Assembly: GCA_037968475.1 (NCBI GenBank) | Contig: JBBKVO010000001.1 | Location: forward strand, 248,001-312,000 | Direction: 5' to 3' | DNA length: 64,000 nt | Origin: SB11 sp037968475 | Lineage (GTDB): Bacteria; Bacteroidota; Bacteroidia; UBA8524 | Shown here: piece after piece, positions 51,606-60,612 of the stretch | Position numbering within the stretch: position 1 is the first letter of the stretch | Layout of the letters: each line of letters begins with the position of its first letter | Program-made: the position numbers and the translations under genes | The notes under the pieces: generated by a model | Databases searched by the model: none | Seen by the model: only the letters and a program-made list of their open reading frames with translations | Told to the model about the DNA's origin: nothing

Positions 51606-52550
51606 CTAAAAACGGTGTATCACCTCTAGGTTATAATCTTTTAGTTTTTCTTTGGCTTCGCTAAAGTTTTGAGTAAAGCCCAAAATAAATCCCCCGCCGC
51701 CGCTACCGCATAGTTTTAGGTAGTAAGCGTTGCTTTCTATACCGTCTTTCCAAAGTTTATGGAAAAGAGGGGGTATCATAGGATGAAAATTAGAAAGGAT
51801 AAGCGATGAAAGGTGTTTAAGGCTTTTAAAAAGAGGCTTATAATCACCACTGATAAATGATTTTATACACTCATCGTTATACTTTTTAAATTTTTTGCGC
51901 ACCATGTTTCTAAAGCCTTCTTCTTTGCATTGCTCTAAAAACCAAGTAACCAAAGGTTGGGTTTCGCCAGTATTACCGGTATCTAACAAAAATATAGCAC
52001 CTTCTCCTTGTGTGGCTGCACCGGGCAAGCCCACAGTACCTAAATCGGTTTTAGATTTTATTAAAATAGGAATATTAAGATAGCAAATCAAAGGGTCAAG
52101 TCCACTGCTTTTACCGTGAAAGTACGATTCCATTTGGCTAAAAGTGCTTTTTAGCTGCAAAAGGTCGCTTCTATCGCTATTGTCTTTGGCTATCAGTTTG
52201 GTTTTGGCATATCGCTCGTATATGGCAGCAACTACTGCGCCTGAGCTTCCTACACCATACCCTTGTGGTATGCTTGAATCAAAATGTATACCTTTTTCTA
52301 TATCTGCCTCAAAAGCAACCAAATCCAAATCGGGAATTAACTCGCCGTTTGTTTTTAAAGAAGAAAGGTAATGGTGGAAATCTTTTAGGTCGGCGTTAGA
52401 TTTTTTATCGGCTGTTAGGTTTTGCGAAGCCTCAAACGACATTTTACCCCTGTAAAAATTATACGGGATAGATAAGCCCATCGAGTCTTCGATGATACCA
52501 TATTCGCCAAACAGTAATATTTTGGCGTAAAACAGCGATTCTTTAATCAT
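51606..52550 (-). CDS. GHMP kinase, mevalonate kinase-like
   Basis: GHMP-fold kinase: N-terminal YAKILLFGEYGII (substrate strand), the ATP loop PQGYGVGSSGAVVAAI at about residue 93, SGLDPLICYLNIPI with the catalytic-type Asp, and the C-terminal motif LKLCGSGGGGFILGF. Expected to phosphorylate mevalonate. It is the last gene of the mevalonate operon; its ATG overlaps the mvaD stop by one base (TAATG on the minus strand). Role among the two GHMP kinases of the operon is inferred. Confidence 0.87.
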   Translation of the reverse strand: MIKESLFYAKILLFGEYGIIEDSMGLSIPYNFYRGKMSFEASQNLTADKKSNADLKDFHHYLSSLKTNGELIPDLDLVAFEADIEKGIHFDSSIPQGYGVGSSGAVVAAIYERYAKTKLIAKDNSDRSDLLQLKSTFSQMESYFHGKSSGLDPLICYLNIPILIKSKTDLGTVGLPGAATQGEGAIFLLDTGNTGETQPLVTWFLEQCKEEGFRNMVRKKFKKYNDECIKSFISGDYKPLFKSLKHLSSLILSNFHPMIPPLFHKLWKDGIESNAYYLKLCGSGGGGFILGFTQNFSEAKEKLKDYNLEVIHRF

Positions 52551-53623
52551 TAGGCAATAAGTTCAGGCCCTTTTCCTACGTGGTCGCAAATATACTTTTT
52601 ATTTTCACAATAAGCAGCCAACTCGCTTTCTATAAAACTGTTAATAAGTTGCTTGTCGGCTTCAGGATATAGTAAATGTACGTTTGCACCTGCATCTAAA
52701 GTAAAAAACAACGAAACGCTGTTTTGTTTGCGGAAATCCCATATTTTTTCAATTACAGCCAAAGTATTTGGTTTCATTAAAATATAGGGTGGCGTAGAGC
52801 ACATCATTAATGCGTGCAACATTAAGGCTTCACTTTCTACAATTTGCCCAAACTCAGTTAAATCACCTGCACGGAGAACTGACACTAATCGCGATAGATT
52901 GGTGCGTGCTTCTTCAAAACGTTGGCGTGCAAAGGGGTGGCGGGTCATCATAGAATGACCTACAGTGCTTGATATATTTTTTTCGCCTTCGTGTATTAAA
53001 AGTATGGTATCGTTAAAGGTGTCAAATACAGGGTTAACCTCAAAAGGGTAGGGGGTAGCAAACTCGTCGCTGCTGTTAATAATTTCAGCGTGTCGTCCCC
53101 AAACAACCAAACCACCATATACCGAGCGTGCTGCACTGCCTGAGCCGATGCGTGCTAAATACGATGAGTTTTGATAAAAGGCTTCGTCGCCTTGTGCACC
53201 GTTTGCCAACTCATTTAGCGATAGTAGGCATAGCGAAAGGGCACTCATGCCTGATGCTGATGAAGCTATACCACTACTGTGTGGAAATGAATTGTGTGTT
53301 TTTAGCACAAAACTATATTGTGATACCAAAGGCAATTCGGCTTGTATCTTTTCAAAAAAGCCTAATATCTTTTGGGTAAATTTTTCGTTCTTTTCGCCAT
53401 CAAGCAACACTTGTATATCAAATCCCTTTTCCTCCTTTCGGGTATACTCAAGGGTGCTTTGGGTATAACTTTCGCTAAGGGTAAAACTTATCGAAGGATT
53501 GGATGGAAGTTGAACCCCATGTTTGCCCCAATATTTTACCAAAGCAATATTAGACGGACTTTTCCACGTAACGCTACCTTCTTCAATATTGTTTTTGTCG
53601 CTTATGTGTTGTGTTTGGTGCAT
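52550..53623 (-). CDS. mvaD: Diphosphomevalonate decarboxylase
   Basis: Makes isopentenyl diphosphate from 5-diphosphomevalonate with ATP. Signatures: SPSNIALVKYWGKHG, LPSNPSISFTLSE, the ATP loop HSSGIASSASGMSALSLCL, RIGSGSAARSVYGGLVVWG and the C-terminal TLDAGANVHLLYP with the catalytic Asp. 357 aa is normal for the family. Tightly packed between the two GHMP kinases (1-bp gap upstream, 1-bp overlap downstream). Confidence 0.95.
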   Translation of the reverse strand: MHQTQHISDKNNIEEGSVTWKSPSNIALVKYWGKHGVQLPSNPSISFTLSESYTQSTLEYTRKEEKGFDIQVLLDGEKNEKFTQKILGFFEKIQAELPLVSQYSFVLKTHNSFPHSSGIASSASGMSALSLCLLSLNELANGAQGDEAFYQNSSYLARIGSGSAARSVYGGLVVWGRHAEIINSSDEFATPYPFEVNPVFDTFNDTILLIHEGEKNISSTVGHSMMTRHPFARQRFEEARTNLSRLVSVLRAGDLTEFGQIVESEALMLHALMMCSTPPYILMKPNTLAVIEKIWDFRKQNSVSLFFTLDAGANVHLLYPEADKQLINSFIESELAAYCENKKYICDHVGKGPELIA

Positions 53624-53624
53624 T

Positions 53625-54545
53625 TTAGTGCCTCCTCATTTCGTTATAGGGTACAATAGTAGTAAACCCCTTGTTTATAAAGTAGTCCTTTATTTCAACA
53701 AAAGGTAAACGGGCGGCTGCCATCACAAAATCTCCTCCCCATGCCCCTAGCGATTTTACTTCGCCTTCAAAATCGTTGAAATATAAGTCTTTCACTTTAC
53801 TTAAATCTAAAGCCTGTGCCACAATTTCTTCGTGTTCACCCATCAACGCTATAAAACTATCAATAGTATTGCAGCTTAGGGCTTTTTGTGTAATTGCGCT
53901 TATCAGTTTACTTTCTTTATCTAATGGACGATTTTTTTGTGTGAAATGCTGTATGCCTTCTCTACTATTTTGTTTTTTACCCAAATACACAAAAGCTATA
54001 TTTTCTGCAAAAGGAGGGTCGAAATTAACAGTATGCCAAAGGGCTTTTTCTTCTTTTAGTTGATATAGAATAGGTTGGGGACTAATAGCGCAGGCAATAT
54101 CGTAGCCGCTGCCTTTAAACGAGTTGAAGAATAAATTAAAAGCATCTACTTGTGCCCATTGGGCTATATTGGCTATAAGTGTGCTGCTGCTGCCCAAACC
54201 CCATTGACGGGGAAACTGTAAGTGGGTTTCGGCATCGAAATAAAAATCGCCGTGCAGTAAGTCGGGGTTAAGTTGTTTTGCAGCAAAAAGTATGGTTTGC
54301 AGGGTGCGAGCTATCTCGGTATCGGTGGTGTGTTTTATATCCAGATTTTCATCAAAATAAACCTCAAACCACAGTTTGCCTTCGTGGTCAAAACTTTTCC
54401 AGTTTAGCCCTTTTACTAAAAATGTTTGTGAGGTAATAGTAAGGCTTTGCCCCAACTGCGTAGGTATGGCAAGGGCTTGTGCGCCTTCTAGTACAAAGTA
54501 TTCACCAAATAGCAATAGTTTTCCATTGCTGTGGTAGTGTTGCAT
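53625..54545 (-). CDS. GYDIA-family GHMP kinase (candidate phosphomevalonate kinase)
   Basis: GHMP-kinase fold: SNGKLLLFGEYFVLEGAQALA at the N-terminus, ATP loop WGLGSSSTLIANIAQWA (about residue 118), the name-giving GSGYDIACAISPQPILY (about 150) and KSLGAWGGDFVMAAAR near the end in place of the usual GxGGGG loop. It sits 2 bp from the HMG-CoA reductase gene and next to mvaD. The pathway needs two kinases before MvaD, and this protein would be the second; its activity is inference from context. Confidence 0.88.
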   Translation of the reverse strand: MQHYHSNGKLLLFGEYFVLEGAQALAIPTQLGQSLTITSQTFLVKGLNWKSFDHEGKLWFEVYFDENLDIKHTTDTEIARTLQTILFAAKQLNPDLLHGDFYFDAETHLQFPRQWGLGSSSTLIANIAQWAQVDAFNLFFNSFKGSGYDIACAISPQPILYQLKEEKALWHTVNFDPPFAENIAFVYLGKKQNSREGIQHFTQKNRPLDKESKLISAITQKALSCNTIDSFIALMGEHEEIVAQALDLSKVKDLYFNDFEGEVKSLGAWGGDFVMAAARLPFVEIKDYFINKGFTTIVPYNEMRRH

Positions 54546-54547
54546 AG

Positions 54548-55888
54548 TTATTTTTTAATATCGGCTAAGGTAGCTACTCCACGCAATTCACAAAACTTTT
54601 TCACTACGGCTTGATGCGATACGGTATCTTTTTCAAAATGTTTAACAATCAGTTTTTTCTCTTCGTCGGTAGCTTCCAATTGGTTCAAAATATTTAGCAG
54701 GTGCATTTTCATGTGCCCTTTTTGTATGCCCGATGTAACTAATGAACGAAGTGCCGAGAAGTTTTGTGCTAAACCAACAGTGGCAGTAATGCCCATTAGT
54801 TCTTGTGCACTGGGGTGATTAAGAATTTCTAATGAAAATTTAACCATAGGGTGTAGCGTGGTAAGTCCACCCACAACGCCCATAGATAGGGGTAAATCCA
54901 GCCAAAAACGGAATATACCGTCTTTTACCTCCACATCGGTAAGGCTGCGGTATTGCCCTGTACGTGCGGCGTAGGTATGTCCGCAGGCTTCAATGGCGCG
55001 CCAGTCGTTACCCGTTGCCAATACTACCGAGTCTATACCATTAAAAATACCTTTGTTGTTTGTGGTAGCGCGGTAAGGTTCTATACGGGCTATATGCACG
55101 GCCATCTCAAACTTTTTAACAAACTCTTGCCATGTATAGTCTTTCTTTTCGTCTTCCAAATCCTCAACAGGGCAACTTACTTCTGTGCGTACAATACACT
55201 CAGGCGTGTAGTTTGATAGAATACACATTATAATGGTAAGTTCTTTCTCACGCTGGGTAAACCTAGCGTCTTGCTCAATAGCTGATTGAAATGTTTTTGA
55301 AAACTGCTCTAAACACGAGTTGATGAAGTTAGCCCCCATGCTATCGCACGTTTCAAAAGTGGCTAGCAGTTGGTAATAGTTGGGCTCTTCAAGGGTTTTG
55401 TTTATCAGTTGTATATCTAATATACCACCGCCCCGTTGGCGCATATTGGCAGTAATATCAGCAGTATCATCAAAAAAGTGTTGTTTTATCTCATTAAAAA
55501 AGGTCAACAGTTTTTCCCAATCGCCATAGTAGGCAAAATGCACATGACCTATTTTGGTGGTGCTAATAATAGTAGTTTTAAAACCGCCACGTGTTAGCCA
55601 AAAGTTAGCCGCTTTGGCTGCTGCTGCTACCACGCTACTTTCTTCAATAGCCATAGGTATGGCATACATCTTATCATTGATAAGAAAATTTGGGGCTATA
55701 CTATAAGGAAGGTAAAAATTGCTAAGGGTATTTTCGGCAAATTCATCGTGCAGCTTTTGCAACTTGGGGTTGTTGTGCCAATAGCTGGTTAAAAGTTCGT
55801 ATGCTTTTTCAGGGTCGCCTGTGTGGCTGCTAAGCCATTCAAGTTTTGCTTCTTTTGATAATTTTGAAAATCCGCTTACTGCTTCCAT
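54548..55888 (-). CDS. mvaA: Hydroxymethylglutaryl-CoA reductase, class II type
   Basis: Produces (or oxidises) mevalonate. Class II pattern: SGFSKLSKEAKLEWL, MAIEESSVVAAAAKAA with the catalytic Glu, GMGANF-like CDSMGANFINSCLE, ATGNDWRAIEACGHTYAAR with the Lys/Asn pair region, and GLAQNFSALRSLVTSGIQKGHMKMH with the catalytic His. 446 aa is normal for the family, which is called degradative but works biosynthetically in many bacteria. Context with fni and mvaD shows a biosynthetic role here. HMG-CoA synthase is not in the window. Confidence 0.94.
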   Translation of the reverse strand: MEAVSGFSKLSKEAKLEWLSSHTGDPEKAYELLTSYWHNNPKLQKLHDEFAENTLSNFYLPYSIAPNFLINDKMYAIPMAIEESSVVAAAAKAANFWLTRGGFKTTIISTTKIGHVHFAYYGDWEKLLTFFNEIKQHFFDDTADITANMRQRGGGILDIQLINKTLEEPNYYQLLATFETCDSMGANFINSCLEQFSKTFQSAIEQDARFTQREKELTIIMCILSNYTPECIVRTEVSCPVEDLEDEKKDYTWQEFVKKFEMAVHIARIEPYRATTNNKGIFNGIDSVVLATGNDWRAIEACGHTYAARTGQYRSLTDVEVKDGIFRFWLDLPLSMGVVGGLTTLHPMVKFSLEILNHPSAQELMGITATVGLAQNFSALRSLVTSGIQKGHMKMHLLNILNQLEATDEEKKLIVKHFEKDTVSHQAVVKKFCELRGVATLADIKK

Positions 55889-55902
55889 TCTTGTAATTTA
55901 TT

Positions 55903-56289
55903 CTATGGTTTGTAAAGTTTTATCTCAGGGATAAAATCAAAGTCTTTTTTATTTTCTGTGTATAACTGAACATCATTCGCTATTGTAATAGCGGCTATGA
56001 GAGCATCAGGTATTTGTACTCGGTGAGATGTAATGTAGTTTATTATTATGCCATTAAAAATTCTGGATGCTTCTTCGGTAATGTGATAAATTTTAAAGCT
56101 TGATAATAATCGTCTCATTTCGTCGAAGTCATTTTTCTTTGTGCCATACAATATCTCAGCATGAGTAATTATACTAAAGGCAATATTGTTTGAGCCGATT
56201 TTTTCGAGAGATTTTTTTGTTGCCTCATCACCACGAAGCAGTTTTATTAAAATATTTGTGTCGCATAAAATTACCCTTTCCTTTGCCAT
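55903..56289 (-). CDS. PIN-domain ribonuclease toxin, VapC-like
   Basis: PIN fold: DTNILIKLLRGDE with the first acidic residue (Asp9), ITHAEILYGTKK with the conserved Glu, IPDALIAAITIANDVQLYTENKKDFDFI with the last acidic residues. 128 aa. The start overlaps the end of the upstream antitoxin candidate by 19 bp, the usual toxin-antitoxin coupling. The pair lies inside the mevalonate operon, with only 14 bp to mvaA. Confidence 0.9.
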   Translation of the reverse strand: MAKERVILCDTNILIKLLRGDEATKKSLEKIGSNNIAFSIITHAEILYGTKKNDFDEMRRLLSSFKIYHITEEASRIFNGIIINYITSHRVQIPDALIAAITIANDVQLYTENKKDFDFIPEIKLYKP

Positions 56290-56663
56290 GCTTCTTTTCT
56301 AAGGGTTTCAGAATCAATGTTATAATTCCTCCATAAACCAAAAGCTTTATCTAAGGGGCTTTTGGTTTCAATTTCTATGTGTATGCCATACTCTTTTTCT
56401 ATATCTCTTTCCAACTCTTCAGCAGTATCGTATTTGGCCAATAAATTACTTAATAATTCTTCCCCCTCTTCTTCCTTTTTTTTATCTCTTAATATTCCTG
56501 AAGCAATAATAGCAATGGCTGCAAAAGCCAATATCATTATGAATTTATCATAATCTGTTCGTAAAACTAGACTATCCCCTTTTTGTAAATGCTTATCTTG
56601 TAGAATTTGGGTAAGCTCCTTAGGGGATCTAATTTCATCTATATTTAACTCTACTGTTTTCAT
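56271..56663 (-). CDS. Membrane-anchored antitoxin candidate of the VapC pair
   Basis: 130 aa in three parts: an N-terminal helical region (VELNIDEIRSPKELTQILQD), a hydrophobic helix at about 40-58 (KFIMILAFAAIAIIASGIL), and an acidic region ending with DKAFGLWRNYNIDSETLRKEAW. That last segment resembles the toxin-wrapping tail of VapB-type antitoxins (aromatic-Gly-hydrophobic-Trp, then TLRKEAW). A membrane helix in such a protein is unusual. Start taken at MKTVEL; six codons upstream are possible. Antitoxin role is inferred from the overlap and tail. Confidence 0.72.
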   Translation of the reverse strand: MKTVELNIDEIRSPKELTQILQDKHLQKGDSLVLRTDYDKFIMILAFAAIAIIASGILRDKKKEEEGEELLSNLLAKYDTAEELERDIEKEYGIHIEIETKSPLDKAFGLWRNYNIDSETLRKEAWQRKG

Positions 56664-56709
56664 ACTTCTCAAATATAACAAAAATCAAGCCTGTGTATTA
56701 AGGGCGAAT

Positions 56710-57720
56710 CTATTTTACCGTTAAAAATGCTTTGGCAAGGGCAAGGCCTTGCAGTTGTTTTTCTATATAATACTCCAACTCTTCGTATGATGAGGCGGCG
56801 TGTTTTAAAAACGCCGATGCCTGCCCGTATATAGCCTTGCAGTTGGTTTTTTCCATTAGGTAATAGCCGTCTAAAAAGTTTTTTACTCCGCCTGAAAGTA
56901 TTACTTGCTGGCAAAGGGCTTTATCACCCAATTTTTGAAGAACTTGGTTGGCAAAACCCGACATTTCTTGTGCGGTATGTCCTATATAGGCCAATTCACC
57001 ATATAAGTTGTTATCGCTATCAGTGCCGCGTATCAACTCTAATTTAGCAAAATTTGTACCTCCAAGTGCTGCAAACTCAATAGCTTGTAGTGGTAATGAG
57101 AATAGGGCTTCTAAACTTTTTGGCCCCATACCTTGCCCTACTTCTTTTACTATTAGCTTTATATCCAACTTATCCAATACACGTTTTATTGTGTCAATGG
57201 GTGGATGTTGTATTATATCGCCTTCGGGTTGCAACCACTCTTGCATTGGGTTGATGTGTATTATCAAACCGTCAGCATTCAGTTTTTTTACCAGCTCAGT
57301 TATTTTATCTATTCTACCTTGTGCCAGCAATTCTTCCACTTGTGCTATGCCCAAATTGGCATAAAAAGGTTGTGTATCACCTATTAATCCCCGTAGGGCA
57401 AAATCAGGTAAATGCTCATCGCTATCTAATACTATACGGCAACTTCCCAAGCCCATGCCCATACCAAATTTTTGGCAAGCGCGTGCAAGGTTTCGGTTTA
57501 TAGTCCCCGCCATTTCAGTACCACCAGTCATGCTGCTTACCCACAAAGGGGCATTTAACTGACGGCCGACAAAGGGGGTAGGAAAATTAATTTCAGTAGG
57601 GTGTGCCGCCAATACAGGTTCGTAATAAAAACGGGTATCGGTTTGTATTTGTGAAACTTGGGACTGAAAAGCCAAGTCGATGTGCGCTTTCTTCCGCGCC
57701 GATGTTAGTTCTTGTTCCAA
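56710..57720 (-). CDS. fni: Isopentenyl-diphosphate delta-isomerase, type II
   Basis: FMN-dependent isomerase of IPP and DMAPP. Signatures: ARKKAHIDLAFQSQ, LAAHPTEINFPTPFVGRQL, WVSSMTGGTEMAGTINRNLA, GLGSCRIVL, HINPMQEWLQPEGD, LIVKEVGQGM and the FMN phosphate loop LSGGVKN. 336 aa is normal. First gene of the mevalonate operon, read away from the S1C protease gene with 257 bp between them. Confidence 0.95.
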   Translation of the reverse strand: MEQELTSARKKAHIDLAFQSQVSQIQTDTRFYYEPVLAAHPTEINFPTPFVGRQLNAPLWVSSMTGGTEMAGTINRNLARACQKFGMGMGLGSCRIVLDSDEHLPDFALRGLIGDTQPFYANLGIAQVEELLAQGRIDKITELVKKLNADGLIIHINPMQEWLQPEGDIIQHPPIDTIKRVLDKLDIKLIVKEVGQGMGPKSLEALFSLPLQAIEFAALGGTNFAKLELIRGTDSDNNLYGELAYIGHTAQEMSGFANQVLQKLGDKALCQQVILSGGVKNFLDGYYLMEKTNCKAIYGQASAFLKHAASSYEELEYYIEKQLQGLALAKAFLTVK

Positions 57721-57796
57721 AAGGCTACTAAATCACTTTTACTAAACAACCCAAATCTTGTTAAATAGTTTTGGGTTTAGCTTTAATGTGTTTATG

Positions 57797-57804
57797 CAAA
57801 TGTA
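57797..57804 (-). promoter_or_regulatory. Candidate -7 box of the mevalonate operon
   Basis: CAAATGTA on the plus strand reads TACATTTG on the minus strand, matching TAnnTTTG, 76 bp upstream of fni. TTTG further upstream is 12 bp away, shorter than the usual spacer. Confidence 0.4.
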
Positions 57805-57977
57805 AATTAACTCCGCCAAAAAATATTATTTTGGCATTTTTATTACTGAAATAAACTGTTGACTAAACATTTAAGGTATGTGCTATTACTTTTTTTATTT
57901 TTGGCATTTACCTTTCGCAGTTACTAATGAATAAAACCATGTAACTTAATATTTTGAAAAACCTAATATTGTAATAA

Positions 57978-59564
57978 ATGAATTCGATAGCTAATTTATC
58001 AACAAGTAAACCTATGACACTTTTAACTTTAAAACCTACACAGGTAGCAACTCGATTGTTTACCCTGTTAGTAGCCTTTGTATTTACACTTAGTAGTGTA
58101 AGTGCACAAAAAAATGATGCCGATATGCTTGATAAAGCAATTGGTGCTGTTGTAACTGTTGCTGTTTATAAAACAGATGCTAATGCAAAGGCATTAGGTT
58201 TTAGAGACGGTGTATCTAACGCACAAAAAGCCTACGAAAAAATGCTTGATTTGGGTAGTACCAAAGTATCAGGCTCTGGCTTTGTGGTTGAGAAAAACGG
58301 AAAGAAATACGTAATAACTAATGCCCACGTGGTTGAAAATGCAGCCGACGAAAATGGTGCGCTATACGTATTTAGTGTTGATCGCTCTAAATACGAAGTG
58401 AAAGTGCTTGGCGGTGATTCTTATTTTGATTTTGCCGTGTTGGAGTTTGTTACTCCTCCGGGTAGAGAAATAGCAAGTATTGCCTTTACAGGAGCGTCTC
58501 CACGCATTGGCGATAGGGTTTTTGCAATCGGTAATCCTTTAGGTGATTATCCTTATACTGTTACTGATGGTATTATAAGTGCTAAAAATCGTGTGCGTAA
58601 TGGTGTTACAGGTAAGTTTGGCTTTTTACAAAGTACTGCTACTGTAATATGGGGTAATAGTGGTGGCCCTTTGGTGAACCAAAAAGGCGAAGTTGTGGGT
58701 ATAAACTCTCAAATAGCTTTTGCACCTCGTGGTGATGAGCAATTGTGGCAACCACAAATAAACTTTGCACTTGAGCATGAAATATGCACACGTCTTTTAG
58801 ATGATATTGTTACCAATAAAGGTTTGGTACGTCGTGCTTATGTTGGTCTTGAAGTAAAACAAGCCTATACCTATGAAGAGTGGATGACTTGGTTTGGAGC
58901 TAGCCCTTGGGTACTTGCCGATACTTTACCTGTTCTTAAATCGGTTATTGCAGGTTCTCCTGCCGCAGCGGTATTGGCCAACAAAATTGGTGCACAAATA
59001 TTTTCTGTAAACGGTAAAGAGGTTCGCAATAATGCAGAAGTACTTGGCGAACTTGAAAATGTACGTCCTGGAGATATAGTAAAACTTACTTTACTAACTG
59101 CTAAAGGCAAAGAAACTGTTGATATTAAAACTGTTGAAATAACCCCTAACAGCCTAGAAAGAATTGCCATATCAGTAGTAGAAAGTGGTGGACAATACAA
59201 ATTATTGAAAAACGATAATGGTTCTGTATCGCTACGCAGTACTAAAACTGATAGCAAGAATGCTAAATCGAAAAACAATAAAGGTACTGTAAGCAAAGGT
59301 GGTATAACTGAGATTGACGACTTGGCCGCTGGTGTGAACTATGATATAGTAAGCGCAGGAGCAGAGTTTACCAATTTTTCATCAAAATACCGTATTAAAA
59401 AACTTAGTGATTTGGGTGCAGCCCTACGTTTAACAGGCGAGCTAGGTGTATACAAGTTGTTTATCATCGAACAAAATGATGCTGATAGCTGGAAAGAACC
59501 TAAAGCTATTGCCTTTAACTTAAGTGGTGATGATAAAGTGAGTCAAAATACTTTGTGGTACTAA
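57978..59564 (+). CDS. Secreted S1C trypsin-like protease with PDZ domain
   Basis: Signal peptide around residues 28-45 (LFTLLVAFVFTLSSVSAQ). The serine-protease domain has a visible triad: His117 in TNAHVVENA, Asp151 in YFDFAVLEF and Ser228 in IWGNSGGPLV. A PDZ domain lies at about 295-385 (AYVGLEVKQAYTYEEW, SPAAAVLANKIGAQIFSVNGKEV). The last ~140 residues (KTDSKNAKSKNNKGTVSKGG onward) include a basic low-complexity linker and an unassigned domain. It resembles Deg-type envelope proteases but is not a standard DegP. A later Met at codon 13 would also keep the signal peptide. Terminator follows. Confidence 0.9.
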   Translation: MNSIANLSTSKPMTLLTLKPTQVATRLFTLLVAFVFTLSSVSAQKNDADMLDKAIGAVVTVAVYKTDANAKALGFRDGVSNAQKAYEKMLDLGSTKVSGSGFVVEKNGKKYVITNAHVVENAADENGALYVFSVDRSKYEVKVLGGDSYFDFAVLEFVTPPGREIASIAFTGASPRIGDRVFAIGNPLGDYPYTVTDGIISAKNRVRNGVTGKFGFLQSTATVIWGNSGGPLVNQKGEVVGINSQIAFAPRGDEQLWQPQINFALEHEICTRLLDDIVTNKGLVRRAYVGLEVKQAYTYEEWMTWFGASPWVLADTLPVLKSVIAGSPAAAVLANKIGAQIFSVNGKEVRNNAEVLGELENVRPGDIVKLTLLTAKGKETVDIKTVEITPNSLERIAISVVESGGQYKLLKNDNGSVSLRSTKTDSKNAKSKNNKGTVSKGGITEIDDLAAGVNYDIVSAGAEFTNFSSKYRIKKLSDLGAALRLTGELGVYKLFIIEQNDADSWKEPKAIAFNLSGDDKVSQNTLWY

Positions 59565-59596
59565 TCCCAATAAATAATTAAGACTTTGATTTTATT

Positions 59597-59627
59597 AAAT
59601 CCCTGCCATTTGGCAGGGATTTTTTTT
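59597..59627 (+). terminator. Terminator of the S1C protease gene
   Basis: Stem AAATCCCTGCCA/TGGCAGGGATTT with a 2-nt loop, then a run of Ts. Confidence 0.9.
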
Positions 59628-59839
59628 GTTTAAAATCGGATGGATGTTTGGCGGTCAAGTACAGTTGTTATCTCTTTCCCATTGCCATTAAGACTTGAGA
59701 GTTAATTAGTATATACTGTGATTATTGGCGAGGAGATGCTAAACGAAATTTAGCATGACTGGAACAGATTTTTATTGTACTGAATTATCCCCCTTGAGGC
59801 TTGATTTTGCGTTAGAGAAATGGGTACGAGGATGACTTT

Positions 59840-59886
59840 GAGCGGACGCTCAATTATTGTGGGCACGAGCGGATGCTCGAGCCGGC
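59840..59886. repeat. GAGCGGACGCTC...GAGCCGGC terminal module
   Basis: Two GAGCGGAxGCTC hairpins separated by AATTATTGTGGGCAC, ending GAGCCGGC. Same module as at 2847, 38135, 47473, 47831 and 48112. In the gene-free stretch 59628-59839 I see only weak traces of the CCCCCTTGAGG and GAGGATGA repeat segments and nothing else. Confidence 0.7.
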
Positions 59887-59903
59887 AGCAAAATTATAAA
59901 CAT

Positions 59904-59938
59904 AAAAAAAGCGGAGCATTTGCCCCGCTTTGTATTTT
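59904..59938 (-). terminator. Terminator of the redox cluster
   Basis: Stem AAAGCGG.GC/GC.CCGCTTT with one mismatch and T/A runs on both sides, 17 bp from the stop codon of the peroxiredoxin-like gene; could act in both directions. Confidence 0.75.
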
Positions 59939-59954
59939 TTTGTTAGCAAGAGAA

Positions 59955-60587
59955 TTAGTCTTTTGCTTTAATCTTACAACCAATTGCTTTGGTAGTTTCA
60001 GGGCTGGGTGTTTTGCCGGCTATTAAAGCATCAACTGCATTTTCTACATATCGGGTGTTCACAGCAGTTTCATCCTCGTAGTTATCATCAATAGCACCTA
60101 TATAACTTACTACGTTTTTGCCTTTAGATTTTTTTAATATATATACGTGCGGAGTGCGTGTAGCTCCAAACTCAGGATATATTTCTTGTCCTTCATCAAA
60201 CAAATAAGGGAAAGTAAAGCCTTTTTCTTTAGCGCGTACAATCATGTTTTCATAACTGTCATCTGCATTTACCTCAGGGTCGTTAGGGTTAATAGCAATA
60301 ACAGGGTAACCTTTTTCTTTGTATTTTTTATCAAGAGCTACAATACGATCTTCGTAAGCCATAGCATAGGGGCAATGGTTGCAGGTAAATATTACTATAA
60401 AGCCTTTAGCATCTTTAAAATCGGCTAACGATACCATTTTACCGTCAACATTTTTAAGTTTAAAATCAGAGGCTTCATCACCAATTTCATATCCTCCTTT
60501 TTTCATAGCAGTAGTTTTGTAAGTAGCGGCTGTTGTAATAGCCCCTAGGGTGATTAATGCAAATGCGTAAACAAGTATTTTTTTCAT
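59955..60587 (-). CDS. Exported peroxiredoxin/thioredoxin-like protein
   Basis: N-terminal hydrophobic segment (ILVYAFALITLGAITTAATYK) as signal or anchor, then an AhpC/TSA-Redoxin fold: DEASDFKLKNVDGKMVSLADF, FIVIFTCNHCPYAMAYEDR with CNHC as the redox pair (about residue 73-76), PVIAINPNDPEVN, and FGATRTPHVYILKK with the cis-Pro. The group (RedoxinB-type, TCNHCP motif) is widespread in Bacteroidota; partner unknown. Last gene of the minus-strand envelope redox cluster, 25 bp after the TlpA gene. Confidence 0.88.
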   Translation of the reverse strand: MKKILVYAFALITLGAITTAATYKTTAMKKGGYEIGDEASDFKLKNVDGKMVSLADFKDAKGFIVIFTCNHCPYAMAYEDRIVALDKKYKEKGYPVIAINPNDPEVNADDSYENMIVRAKEKGFTFPYLFDEGQEIYPEFGATRTPHVYILKKSKGKNVVSYIGAIDDNYEDETAVNTRYVENAVDALIAGKTPSPETTKAIGCKIKAKD

Positions 60588-60612
60588 GTTATAAAATAGT
60601 TTAGGGTTAAAA

